Source: Gemmatimonadetes bacterium 2013_60CM_65_52 (GTDB lineage: Bacteria > Gemmatimonadota > Gemmatimonadetes > Gemmatimonadales > Gemmatimonadaceae). From it: a stretch of DNA of 64,000 nucleotides. The notes under the pieces were generated by a model. It did no database searches. It was given only the letters and a program-made list of their open reading frames with translations, and had not been told where the DNA came from. The translations under genes were made by a program, and so were the position numbers. The stretch's first letter is position 1. Each line of letters opens with the position of its first letter. This document shows positions 44,462 through 51,692 of the stretch, one piece after another. The DNA is taken from assembly GCA_002215645.1 (NCBI GenBank), contig NGFI01000007.1:45692-109691 (forward strand), in the 5' to 3' direction.

Positions 44462-46273
44462 ATGTCACGGTTCACCCGACTCGAGGACTACGCCCTCATC
44501 GGCGACTGCGAGACGGCCGCGCTCGTCTCCATCGACGGCTCCATCGACTGGCTCTGCTGGCCACGCTTCGATTCCGGAGCCTGTTTCGCCTCGATACTCG
44601 GCGGCCCCGAATTCGGCCGCTGGCGGATCGCGCCAGTCGGCGGTGTGGCGGAAGTCAGTCGCCGCTACGTCGACGAGACCCTGATTCTCGAGACGACCTT
44701 CGAGACCGAGAGCGGCGCCGTCGCGCTGATCGACTTCATGCCCGCGTACGACGACCGATCCGATCTCCTGCGGATCGTTCGCGGACTTCGCGGCGAAGTC
44801 GAGATGCGCACCGAGCTCCTCGTCCGCTTCGATTACGGCTCCGTCGTCCCGTGGGTGAGCCGCACCGATCTGCGCACGCACCGCGTCGTTGCGGGCCCGG
44901 ACCTCATCACGCTGCGCAGCAACGTCGAGGAGCATGGCGAAAGCCTGAAGACCGTCGGCGACTGGGTGGTCCGGAAGGGTGAGGAGTACCCGTTTGCGCT
45001 CACATGGAGCGCATCACATCTGAAGCCGCCCGGCGAGATCGACGCGCTCGCGGCACTGGAACGGACGCGCAAGCTGTGGAGCGAGTGGTCTGCGCGCTGC
45101 ACCTACGACGGCAAGTGGCGCAAAGTCGTGATGCGGTCGCTGCTCACGCTCAAGGCGCTCACATACGCACCTACCGGAGGCATCGTCGCCGCGCCGACCA
45201 CGTCTCTGCCGGAGCACATCGGCGGCGTGCGGAATTGGGACTACCGGTTCTGCTGGTTGCGTGACGCGACGCTCACGCTCCTCGCACTGCTGAATGCGGG
45301 CTACACCGAAGAGGCCGGCGCGTGGCGCGACTGGTTGTTGCGCGCGGCCGCTGGAAGCCCGGAGCAGGTGCAGATCATGTATGGCATTTCCGGCGAGCGC
45401 ATGCTCCGCGAGTCCACGCTGCCCTGGCTGCCCGGCTACGAGAAATCCGCTCCCGTGCGCATCGGCAACGCCGCACACTCGCAGATGCAGCTCGACGTCT
45501 ACGGCGAAGTAATGGACGCGCTGCATCAGGCGAGCGTGGCCGGACTCGCGGAGAGCGACGACGCCTGGGCGCTGCAGGTTGCGTTGACGAATCACGTCGC
45601 GGCGATCTGGCACCAACCCGACTCGGGCATCTGGGAAGTCCGCGGGCCACCGCAGCACTTCACACATAGCAAGGTCATGGCATGGGTCGCCGTGGATCGC
45701 GCGGTCCAGAGCGCCGAGCAGTTCGGGCTTCCGGCGCCGCTCACAGAATGGCGCGCGTTGCGCGACGAGATCCATGCCGAGGTCTGCGACCGCGGGTTCA
45801 ACACGAACATGGGCTGCTTCGTGCAGGCGTACGACACCACGTTGTTGGACGCGAGCCTGCTGATGCTGCCGCTCGTGGGTTTTCTGCCGCCCGACGATCC
45901 GCGGATCGTCGCGACGGTGGAATGCATCGAGCAGCGGCTCGTGGATTCGGCTGGCTTCGTATTGCGATACGACACGGCGCGAACGGTGGACGGATTGCCC
46001 GAAGGCGAGGGAGCGTTCCTCGCGTGCAGCTTCTGGCTGGCCGACTGCTACGTGGTGATGGGCCGCCGTGCCGACGCCGAGCGGCTGTTCGCGAAGCTGG
46101 TGTCGCTCTGCAATGATCTCGGCTTACTCGCCGAGGAGTTCGATGCGGAGCGTCAACGGTTGTGCGGCAATTTTCCCCAGGGGTTCTCGCACGTCGCGCT
46201 GCTGAGCACCGCGTTCAATCTCTGGCGACGCGGCGAGATGGCGCCCGTGGAACAGCGCGCACACTCGGCGTAG
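44462..46273 (+). CDS. GH15-family glycoside hydrolase (trehalase/glucoamylase type)
   Basis: 603 residues from ATG 44462. N-terminal signature LEDYALIGDCETAALVSIDGSIDWLCWPRFDSGACF; the catalytic (alpha/alpha)6 barrel has HIGGVRNWDYRFCWLRDATLTLLAL, MYGISGERML and GFSHVALLSTAFNL. It is cytosolic, with no signal peptide. This subgroup includes mycobacterial-type trehalases and glucoamylases, so trehalose or maltodextrin is the likely substrate. It is clearly a different subfamily from the other GH15 enzyme in the window. Confidence 0.88.
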   Translation: MSRFTRLEDYALIGDCETAALVSIDGSIDWLCWPRFDSGACFASILGGPEFGRWRIAPVGGVAEVSRRYVDETLILETTFETESGAVALIDFMPAYDDRSDLLRIVRGLRGEVEMRTELLVRFDYGSVVPWVSRTDLRTHRVVAGPDLITLRSNVEEHGESLKTVGDWVVRKGEEYPFALTWSASHLKPPGEIDALAALERTRKLWSEWSARCTYDGKWRKVVMRSLLTLKALTYAPTGGIVAAPTTSLPEHIGGVRNWDYRFCWLRDATLTLLALLNAGYTEEAGAWRDWLLRAAAGSPEQVQIMYGISGERMLRESTLPWLPGYEKSAPVRIGNAAHSQMQLDVYGEVMDALHQASVAGLAESDDAWALQVALTNHVAAIWHQPDSGIWEVRGPPQHFTHSKVMAWVAVDRAVQSAEQFGLPAPLTEWRALRDEIHAEVCDRGFNTNMGCFVQAYDTTLLDASLLMLPLVGFLPPDDPRIVATVECIEQRLVDSAGFVLRYDTARTVDGLPEGEGAFLACSFWLADCYVVMGRRADAERLFAKLVSLCNDLGLLAEEFDAERQRLCGNFPQGFSHVALLSTAFNLWRRGEMAPVEQRAHSA

Positions 46274-46282
46274 CGGCGCTAC
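46270..46282. terminator. Small hairpin at a convergent junction
   Basis: GTAGC-GGC-GCTAC overlaps both stop regions (46273 and 46279). It is short and has no T-tract, so it is only a weak candidate for a bidirectional terminator. Confidence 0.3.
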
Positions 46283-47001
46283 ACCCTTCGTTTGGCGCGG
46301 CCGCTCGACCGCTGCGTGCGTGGCAGGAACGCGTATCCCACGCCACGCGCGTACTTGATCACGACCTGTGCGCTCGTCCCCAGCTTCCGGCGCACGTAGC
46401 TGACGTAGACGTGCACCAGCGAGCGGCGGTCCGCCTTGTCTTCGTCGCCCCACACGAAATCCGCCAGCGTATCCACACCCACGGGCTTGGGCGTATGCCA
46501 GAACAGGCAGTCCAGCACCGAGAACTCGTGCGGCGTCATCGGGACTTCGTCTCCGGCCACCCATACCCGGCGTGCCTCGCGGTCCACGACGATGTCTCCG
46601 ATGGCGATCCGGTTTTGCGCGTTGAGCGTGCGTGCGCGCCGCGTCGCGGCTTGGATGCGCGGGATGAGCTCCTCCGAGTCCTTCGCGATGGCGTCGTCGG
46701 CGCCACTCTCGAGCAGATCGATGGTGCGCTGCTCGCTCGCGACCTTGAAGTAGAGGATGTGCACCGACGGCTGCCGGCGGCGGATCTGCCGGATCTGGAG
46801 CACGGCGTCCGCGTCCTCGTCGTCTTCCATGACGATGACATCCGGCGTGGTCGCCGACATGGCGGCAAGAAGGGCGGTGAAGGCGACGTACGCCAAGACC
46901 GAGGTCGTCTCGTCAGCGAGGAGAGAAATGACTCGCTTGACGAGCGATCGGTCTCCGCTGACGATGGCGATTGTGGCCGCTGCGGCCCGTATGCGCTCCA
47001 T
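46279..47001 (-). CDS. Atypical OmpR-type regulator with Glu at the phospho-acceptor site
   Basis: 240 residues. The C-terminal winged helix is clear: VWVAGDEVPMTPHEFSVLDCLF, VHVYVSYVRRKLG and ARGVGYAFLP. The receiver half keeps GADDAIAK (conserved Lys) but has SGD in place of the acidic pair. It also has PDVIVMEDD, where alignment to PDxVLLD places Glu at the phospho-acceptor Asp, and FKV replaces the Thr switch. It therefore probably works without phosphorylation. It is oriented like the two precursor genes, 136 bp downstream of the second, and may control that cluster (inference). Confidence 0.82.
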   Translation of the reverse strand: MERIRAAAATIAIVSGDRSLVKRVISLLADETTSVLAYVAFTALLAAMSATTPDVIVMEDDEDADAVLQIRQIRRRQPSVHILYFKVASEQRTIDLLESGADDAIAKDSEELIPRIQAATRRARTLNAQNRIAIGDIVVDREARRVWVAGDEVPMTPHEFSVLDCLFWHTPKPVGVDTLADFVWGDEDKADRRSLVHVYVSYVRRKLGTSAQVVIKYARGVGYAFLPRTQRSSGRAKRRV

Positions 47002-47136
47002 GACGGGCTGTCGGGGAGTGAAATTAGCCGCCGAGCTCGCCCAACAGCTTAACGAATCCTCAGTGTGGGCGCAAACAGTTGTCTGCGGGGGGGGCCGGGG
47101 CAGGCTCGCCGCTCCCGCAACCCCCGAATGCCAGGA

Positions 47137-47373
47137 TCAGCCGCTGCAGTTTCCCGAGCAGCTGCCCCCGGAGGACCCGCCGGTGCGCACCAACGTGCCG
47201 GTTCCCCCGTCAGGCTGACCCGTGGTGCCGAGCTTCTTCGTCAGCTCGGCAAGCGGCCCATGCACGATTAGACGCGCGGCGGCATATGGCACTCGGATCT
47301 GCCGGAACCCATCCTCTGTCCGGAGGGAAGAGCGGGAAGCGCACTGGTGGTCGGAGCCACGTTGGTCGATCAT
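47137..47373 (-). CDS. Lasso-type RiPP precursor peptide 1 (78 aa)
   Basis: 78 residues. The leader pattern is YAAARLIVHGPLAELT: Tyr30, Leu35, Gly39, then LT at 44-45. This matches the lasso precursor YxxPxLxxxG...LT motif, except that Ala replaces Pro. If the core follows the residue after Thr45, it starts at Lys47 and Asp55 is residue 9, suitable for a macrolactam ring. DGGTG follows. The tail is Gly/Ser-rich with two Cys (GSCSGNCSG). It is a paralogue of the next precursor, sharing the start context GCGCAAGGCGG-AGCATG, the leader and the DGGTG block. The YAAA substitution and Lys1 are unusual. Confidence 0.7.
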   Translation of the reverse strand: MIDQRGSDHQCASRSSLRTEDGFRQIRVPYAAARLIVHGPLAELTKKLGTTGQPDGGTGTLVRTGGSSGGSCSGNCSG

Positions 47374-47446
47374 GCTGCCGCCTTGCGCGAGGGACGTGTT
47401 GCTGTGAGAGACATCTCTCGCAGACAACGCATTTGCCCCGCCACAG

Positions 47447-47460
47447 GTCACAAAAGTGAC
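47447..47460. promoter_or_regulatory. Inverted repeat upstream of precursor 1
   Basis: GTCAC-AAAA-GTGAC is a perfect 5-bp palindrome 74 bp upstream of the precursor 1 start, in the gap between the two precursor genes. It could be a regulator binding site. Confidence 0.35.
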
Positions 47461-47497
47461 ATATCAACCATTTACGCGGCTGTGAGACGCTTCCGAA

Positions 47498-47701
47498 TCA
47501 TGCACCTGTTCTGTGATTCGGCCCTGTGCCTCCATCGCTTGAATTCGTCCTCCCGATGGCCTTCGTCAACTCGCGGAGAGAACCGTGCACGATGAGGCGT
47601 GGGCTCGCATATGGCGCTCGGATACGTTGGAGCGCATCATCGGCCCGGCTGAACGCACCATCGGATCTCTCCCGTCCGTCAGGATATGATTGATCACTCA
47701 T
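47498..47701 (-). CDS. Lasso-type RiPP precursor peptide 2 (67 aa)
   Basis: 67 residues. Tyr31, Pro34, Leu36 and Gly40 of APYASPRLIVHG, then SLRELT with Thr46 at the expected -2 position. The predicted core of 20 residues starts at Ala48 and has Asp56 at position 9, fitting a nine-residue ring. The tail is GGTGPNHRTGA. An alternative boundary gives Gly50 to Asp56 as a seven-residue ring. It is the first gene divergent from the nucleotidyltransferase-cyclase-kinase-exporter operon. It is tandem with precursor 1 and probably arose by duplication. ATG 47701 is preceded by AAGGCGG. Confidence 0.78.
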   Translation of the reverse strand: MSDQSYPDGRERSDGAFSRADDALQRIRAPYASPRLIVHGSLRELTKAIGRTNSSDGGTGPNHRTGA

Positions 47702-47790
47702 GCTTCCGCCTTGCGCACCGGCGCATCGCCGTGAAGGGGCTCGGATAGCGCTCTCAATCGCCCCAAGAACCATGAATATAGCATATGGCC

Positions 47791-47805
47791 CATCAATGAT
47801 TGATG
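47791..47805. promoter_or_regulatory. 15-bp palindrome in the RiPP divergent promoter
   Basis: CATCAAT-G-ATTGATG is a perfect 7-bp inverted repeat with a single central base. It lies in the 135-bp AT-richer gap between precursor 2 and the divergent operon, so one regulator bound here could control both directions. Confidence 0.5.
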
Positions 47806-47836
47806 TGACGATGAACACAGTCCATCTCATGCCTTG

Positions 47837-49006
47837 ATGAACGCGCCGAGGGAGGCTGTCTGGCGTTTGATGCTGGCCGCCGCCCGTCGCGCAGCCGGCC
47901 TCGAGGCCGACCTGGCTGACCTTCGCGACAACGCGAGCGCAATCGATGACTGGCCCGAGGCCATCCGCGGGGCCAGAGAGCATGGGCTCCTTGTGCTCCT
48001 GGGCCGGGACCTGATCGCCGCCCATGTTGCCTCATCGGCGTATCTCACCGAAGCGGTCCGACACGAGCTCGATCGCTCGCTCGCACACGTGCGCGTGCTG
48101 CGCGAGCTGACGGTCATCCTCTCGGATGCCGGCGTCAACGCGCTGGCCTTCAAGGGACCGGTACTCTCGCTCCGGCTCTATGGCGACGCCGCCACGCGAA
48201 TCTCGGCCGATCTGGATATCGTTGTCGCGCGGCGCGACTACTCACTTGCGCGGAGCACGCTCCTTGCCGCTGGCTTCTCTCCTCACAACGAGCACTCCGC
48301 GTGGCGCGAGGAGCATCTCTTCCGTTGGCTCGGCCACGCGTCGTTTCACAGAAACGGCACTGACGTGGAGCTGCACTGGCGGTTTTCGCCGATTCAGTTT
48401 CCGCTCCACATCACCGCCGAATCCGCGTACACCCGAGGCGAGGACTCCACCATAGGCGGCGTACGAGTTCGCGGACTATCCGATCTCGATAATGCCGTCG
48501 TGCTGTCTGCGCACGCCGCGCGGCATCTTTACGAGCGACTCGAGTGGCTGAGCGGCATCGTGAAGATCCTCACGCACAACGAGCATCGTGTGACCGAGAT
48601 GCTCGTGCATTCCCGAGTGCTGGGTGCCGAGCGCGCGCTGCTGGTGACGGCGCAGGTCGCGCACATCGTGCTGGGCATGCCTCTCAACGACACGTGGAGC
48701 ACGGCGCTCGCCGCCGATGAAGACGCGAGACGACTGGCGGCCGACATGGCGTCGGCGCTCGACGGATATGGGCGCAACGCTGTGCCGTTTCCGGAGGGTG
48801 GCTCACTTCAAATGCTGTATTCGCGTTTCCTGACCACGCGCCGGGAGCGAACGTCCGTCCTCGTTCGCACGCTGCTGATGCCGACGGAGCATGACTGGCA
48901 GTCCGTGCGCTTGCCTGATGTGCTCGTGCCGCTGTATTGGGTCATCCGTCCGGCACGCCTCGCACTCTCCTACGCCGGCCGGCTGTTCGGCACCGGACAG
49001 GCATGA
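47837..49006 (+). CDS. Nucleotidyltransferase-family protein of the RiPP cluster
   Basis: 389 residues from ATG 47837 (TTG 47834 is possible). The signature LAFKGPVLSLRLYGDAATRISADLDIVV is the NTP_transf_5 pattern, with the SADLDI acidic residues for metal binding. VELHWRF follows. Such proteins recur in lasso-peptide and other RiPP clusters, where a role in precursor modification has been suggested but is little studied. The stop overlaps the cyclase start by ATGA. It opens the four-gene operon. Confidence 0.8.
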   Translation: MNAPREAVWRLMLAAARRAAGLEADLADLRDNASAIDDWPEAIRGAREHGLLVLLGRDLIAAHVASSAYLTEAVRHELDRSLAHVRVLRELTVILSDAGVNALAFKGPVLSLRLYGDAATRISADLDIVVARRDYSLARSTLLAAGFSPHNEHSAWREEHLFRWLGHASFHRNGTDVELHWRFSPIQFPLHITAESAYTRGEDSTIGGVRVRGLSDLDNAVVLSAHAARHLYERLEWLSGIVKILTHNEHRVTEMLVHSRVLGAERALLVTAQVAHIVLGMPLNDTWSTALAADEDARRLAADMASALDGYGRNAVPFPEGGSLQMLYSRFLTTRRERTSVLVRTLLMPTEHDWQSVRLPDVLVPLYWVIRPARLALSYAGRLFGTGQA

Positions 49007-50760
49007 GCGGATTTCTCGCGCTCGCCTACGTCGACGGCCGGCGCGCGTCACGCGAGATCCTGTTCGAGTCCCAGCGCATCCTCGAGCGGCGCGGTCCGCA
49101 CGGTAGCGAGATGTGGATCGGCGAGGACGCCGCATGCTGCTTTACGCGGTTCATCTCTCACGACGGCGAGCGGAATCAGGGCATCGTCCGGCTGGGCGAT
49201 GGCGGACGCCTTGTGGGGCACGTGCGTATTGACGATCGACGCATTCGGGGCGCTTCGCCCGGTGCCGAGAGTGATGCGGCGCTGTTTGCACACGTGCTCG
49301 AAGCCAATGGGTACGCCGATCCGTGCGCGCCACCGGGGGACTACAGCATCGCGACCGTGCATCCCTCGCCCTCGCCGCTTGCACTCCGGGCATGGCGCGA
49401 TCCGCTCGGTGTGCGACTCCTCTACTATGTGAATTCCGGCGGCATGATCGCGGTGAGCAATACGATCGAGGCCCTGCTCGCGCTTCCGGGCGTAAACGGC
49501 GCGGTTCATCACGACACCGTATCGCAGTGGCTGACCACGGGCTTTCCTGGTGATCGCACGAGGACATGGTATGCCGATGTCCGCTCGGTGCTGCCGGGGC
49601 AACTGCTCTGCGTGAGTCGCGATGGAGCAATGACCCTCGGCGCGCCATGGCGCCCTCCCGACGCGCCGACGATCCGCTACCGCAATGCGCGCGATTACCC
49701 GGCTCACTTTCTGGACGTGCTAAATGAGGCGGTGCGCGCCAGGCTCCGCACCGACCGCACGGCGATCTTCATGAGTGGCGGGTTGGATTCGACGTCCATC
49801 GCTGCTGTCGCTTCACGAACTGCCGCCGACCGTTCGCAGATACGCTGTGTCACGAACGTCTTCACGCACTCGGTACCCAACACCGAGACCACGTTTGCGC
49901 GTACGGCCGCCGGGGCTTCCGGCCTCGAGTTGGATGAAGTTGACGCGGACACCTTCGGCTATCTCGACGACCGGGACGATGCAACGCGGCGCATCACGCC
50001 GCCGGGTGAGCCGGGATTCGCGCTGTGGTGCGAACTGGTCCGGCGAGGTGCACGGTTCGGGACGGCGGCACTGATGGGCTATGACGGGGATGCGCTGCTG
50101 CGGCCGCCGGGAATTCGTTCGCTGTTGCGCGAGCGAAGCCCACTCCAGGCGACGCTCGATGTCGCGCGTCACGTGCTCGTGCACGGGCGCAGACCGCATC
50201 TCGGCGTGCGCGCTCTGTTTACACGTCCGCAACCTGTGCGGCGATGGCCGTGGGTGATCGATGGTGGAGTCGCGACGGAGAAAGCGCATGCGACAATTCC
50301 GGACTCGGCTCGGCGGCAAGAGATGTACGCGGGCCTGACCGCTCCTCCATGGCAGCATCTCTTCGAGTTGATCGACTTCGGCTTGACCGGCGTTCTACTG
50401 GACGTGCGATTCCCCTTCCTCGACCGGCGGATCATCGAGTACGTTGCCGGCATCCCTCCGATTCCATGGTGTCAGAACAAGCTCCTGCTTCGCGAAGCCA
50501 TGCGTTCGATGTTGCCCGACACGGTCCGATTGCGGCATAAGCAGCCGTTCGCCGGGTACATGGAGTCTCGCCTCCGTCAGCTCGCGACGACGCACGGGCG
50601 CAACGTGCATATTCCTGGGTCTCCCGATGCGCGGCTGTCCGAGTTCGTGAACCTACGGACAGTTCCCGATGCTCTGCCCATCGGCGACATCGATCAGTCG
50701 CTCGCCCTCCTCAGAGTACGTGAGCTGAATGATTGGCTCGAGGCACATCCACCGAAATGA
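49003..50760 (+). CDS. Asparagine-synthetase-like lasso cyclase (C protein)
   Basis: 585 residues. The N-terminal half resembles the class II glutaminase fold (RRGPHGSEMWIGEDA, GDYSIATVHP, DPLGVRLLYY), but residue 2 is Ser, not the catalytic Cys, so no glutaminase activity is expected. The ATP-pyrophosphatase half has the loop FMSGGLDSTSIAAVAS, then MGYDGDALLRPPG, VRFPFLDRRIIEY and RLRHKQPF. In lasso clusters this enzyme adenylates an Asp/Glu side chain of the core and closes the macrolactam. Overlaps with both neighbours show one transcript. Confidence 0.85.
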   Translation: MSGFLALAYVDGRRASREILFESQRILERRGPHGSEMWIGEDAACCFTRFISHDGERNQGIVRLGDGGRLVGHVRIDDRRIRGASPGAESDAALFAHVLEANGYADPCAPPGDYSIATVHPSPSPLALRAWRDPLGVRLLYYVNSGGMIAVSNTIEALLALPGVNGAVHHDTVSQWLTTGFPGDRTRTWYADVRSVLPGQLLCVSRDGAMTLGAPWRPPDAPTIRYRNARDYPAHFLDVLNEAVRARLRTDRTAIFMSGGLDSTSIAAVASRTAADRSQIRCVTNVFTHSVPNTETTFARTAAGASGLELDEVDADTFGYLDDRDDATRRITPPGEPGFALWCELVRRGARFGTAALMGYDGDALLRPPGIRSLLRERSPLQATLDVARHVLVHGRRPHLGVRALFTRPQPVRRWPWVIDGGVATEKAHATIPDSARRQEMYAGLTAPPWQHLFELIDFGLTGVLLDVRFPFLDRRIIEYVAGIPPIPWCQNKLLLREAMRSMLPDTVRLRHKQPFAGYMESRLRQLATTHGRNVHIPGSPDARLSEFVNLRTVPDALPIGDIDQSLALLRVRELNDWLEAHPPK

Positions 50761-51692
50761 ACGCGCGACTCTTCGGGCTGCGGCTACGCGTTCCGGATTC
50801 ATTCGTGCCGCTGCTACCGCCATCGGCGGAGACGGAGCATGACGTCGACATTCGGCTTCTCGATCGGCCGCCCGATGCGGCGGAGGGAGAGCGACACTAC
50901 GCCACATGTGCGTGCATGGACGAGAGTGAGGGATTGCAGGTGTTACGAAGGGCCGACAACAGCTTCGAGTTCTGGTTCGGCGACGGCACATGGGCGCGCA
51001 TCAATGGAGAGGCGACGCACATCGACGCATTCACGCCGGCCAGCAGCACCGACGAGGACACCCTGTCGTACCTCACCGGCCCCGTGCTCGGTTTCGCACT
51101 CAGCATGCGTGGCGTGCTCGCCTTGCACGCAGCCGCAGTAGTGCTCGACGGCTTGGCGATCGCGTTCGTCGGGCCATCGGGCGCGGGGAAGTCAACGACC
51201 GCTGCGGTGCTCTCGCTCGCGGGTGCCAGAGTGCTGACAGAAGATCTTCTCGCCCTCACCGGAGTCGAAGGCGACGGACAGGTCGCCGCGCATCCAGGAT
51301 TCGCGTCCATCAGGCTCTGGCCCGATGGGGCGTCATTGCTCGGACTTTCGTCGCTCTCGCGCGTGACGGCGAACTGGAACAAGCTCGAGCTGCCAGTCGC
51401 GCCACCGGCGGAAGGCGTGCCGCTCGGCCTCGTCTACCTATTGGATGTCGATCCGTCGTGCGCCAAGTCGGTGAGCGCGCCGCTGCCCGCTGCCACCGTC
51501 CTTCTGGAGCTGGTGGCATCGACCTACGTGTCCCATCTATTACGCCGGGCCGATAGCGGCAAAACGCTCGTGCGGCTCGGCGCGCTCGCGTTGCGCGTTC
51601 CCGTGCGTCGCTTGCTGATCGCTCATCCTCCCGATGGAAGGGCGTTGCGAGCGCTGCTCGAGCGCGACCTGAACGACGCGCGCAAGTCCTGA
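50757..51692 (+). CDS. HprK-like kinase of the RiPP cluster
   Basis: 311 residues from ATG 50757 (ATGA overlap). The C-terminal HPr-kinase-like domain has LALHAAAVVLDGLAIAFVGPSGAGKSTTAAVLSLAGARVLTEDLLAL: a Walker A loop and the downstream acidic pair. The N-terminal 120 residues show no known domain. HprK-like enzymes of some lasso clusters (paeninodin type) phosphorylate the precursor's C-terminal Ser. Precursor 1 ends in Ser-Gly and precursor 2 in Thr-Gly-Ala, so the target here is open. Confidence 0.8.
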   Translation: MNARLFGLRLRVPDSFVPLLPPSAETEHDVDIRLLDRPPDAAEGERHYATCACMDESEGLQVLRRADNSFEFWFGDGTWARINGEATHIDAFTPASSTDEDTLSYLTGPVLGFALSMRGVLALHAAAVVLDGLAIAFVGPSGAGKSTTAAVLSLAGARVLTEDLLALTGVEGDGQVAAHPGFASIRLWPDGASLLGLSSLSRVTANWNKLELPVAPPAEGVPLGLVYLLDVDPSCAKSVSAPLPAATVLLELVASTYVSHLLRRADSGKTLVRLGALALRVPVRRLLIAHPPDGRALRALLERDLNDARKS

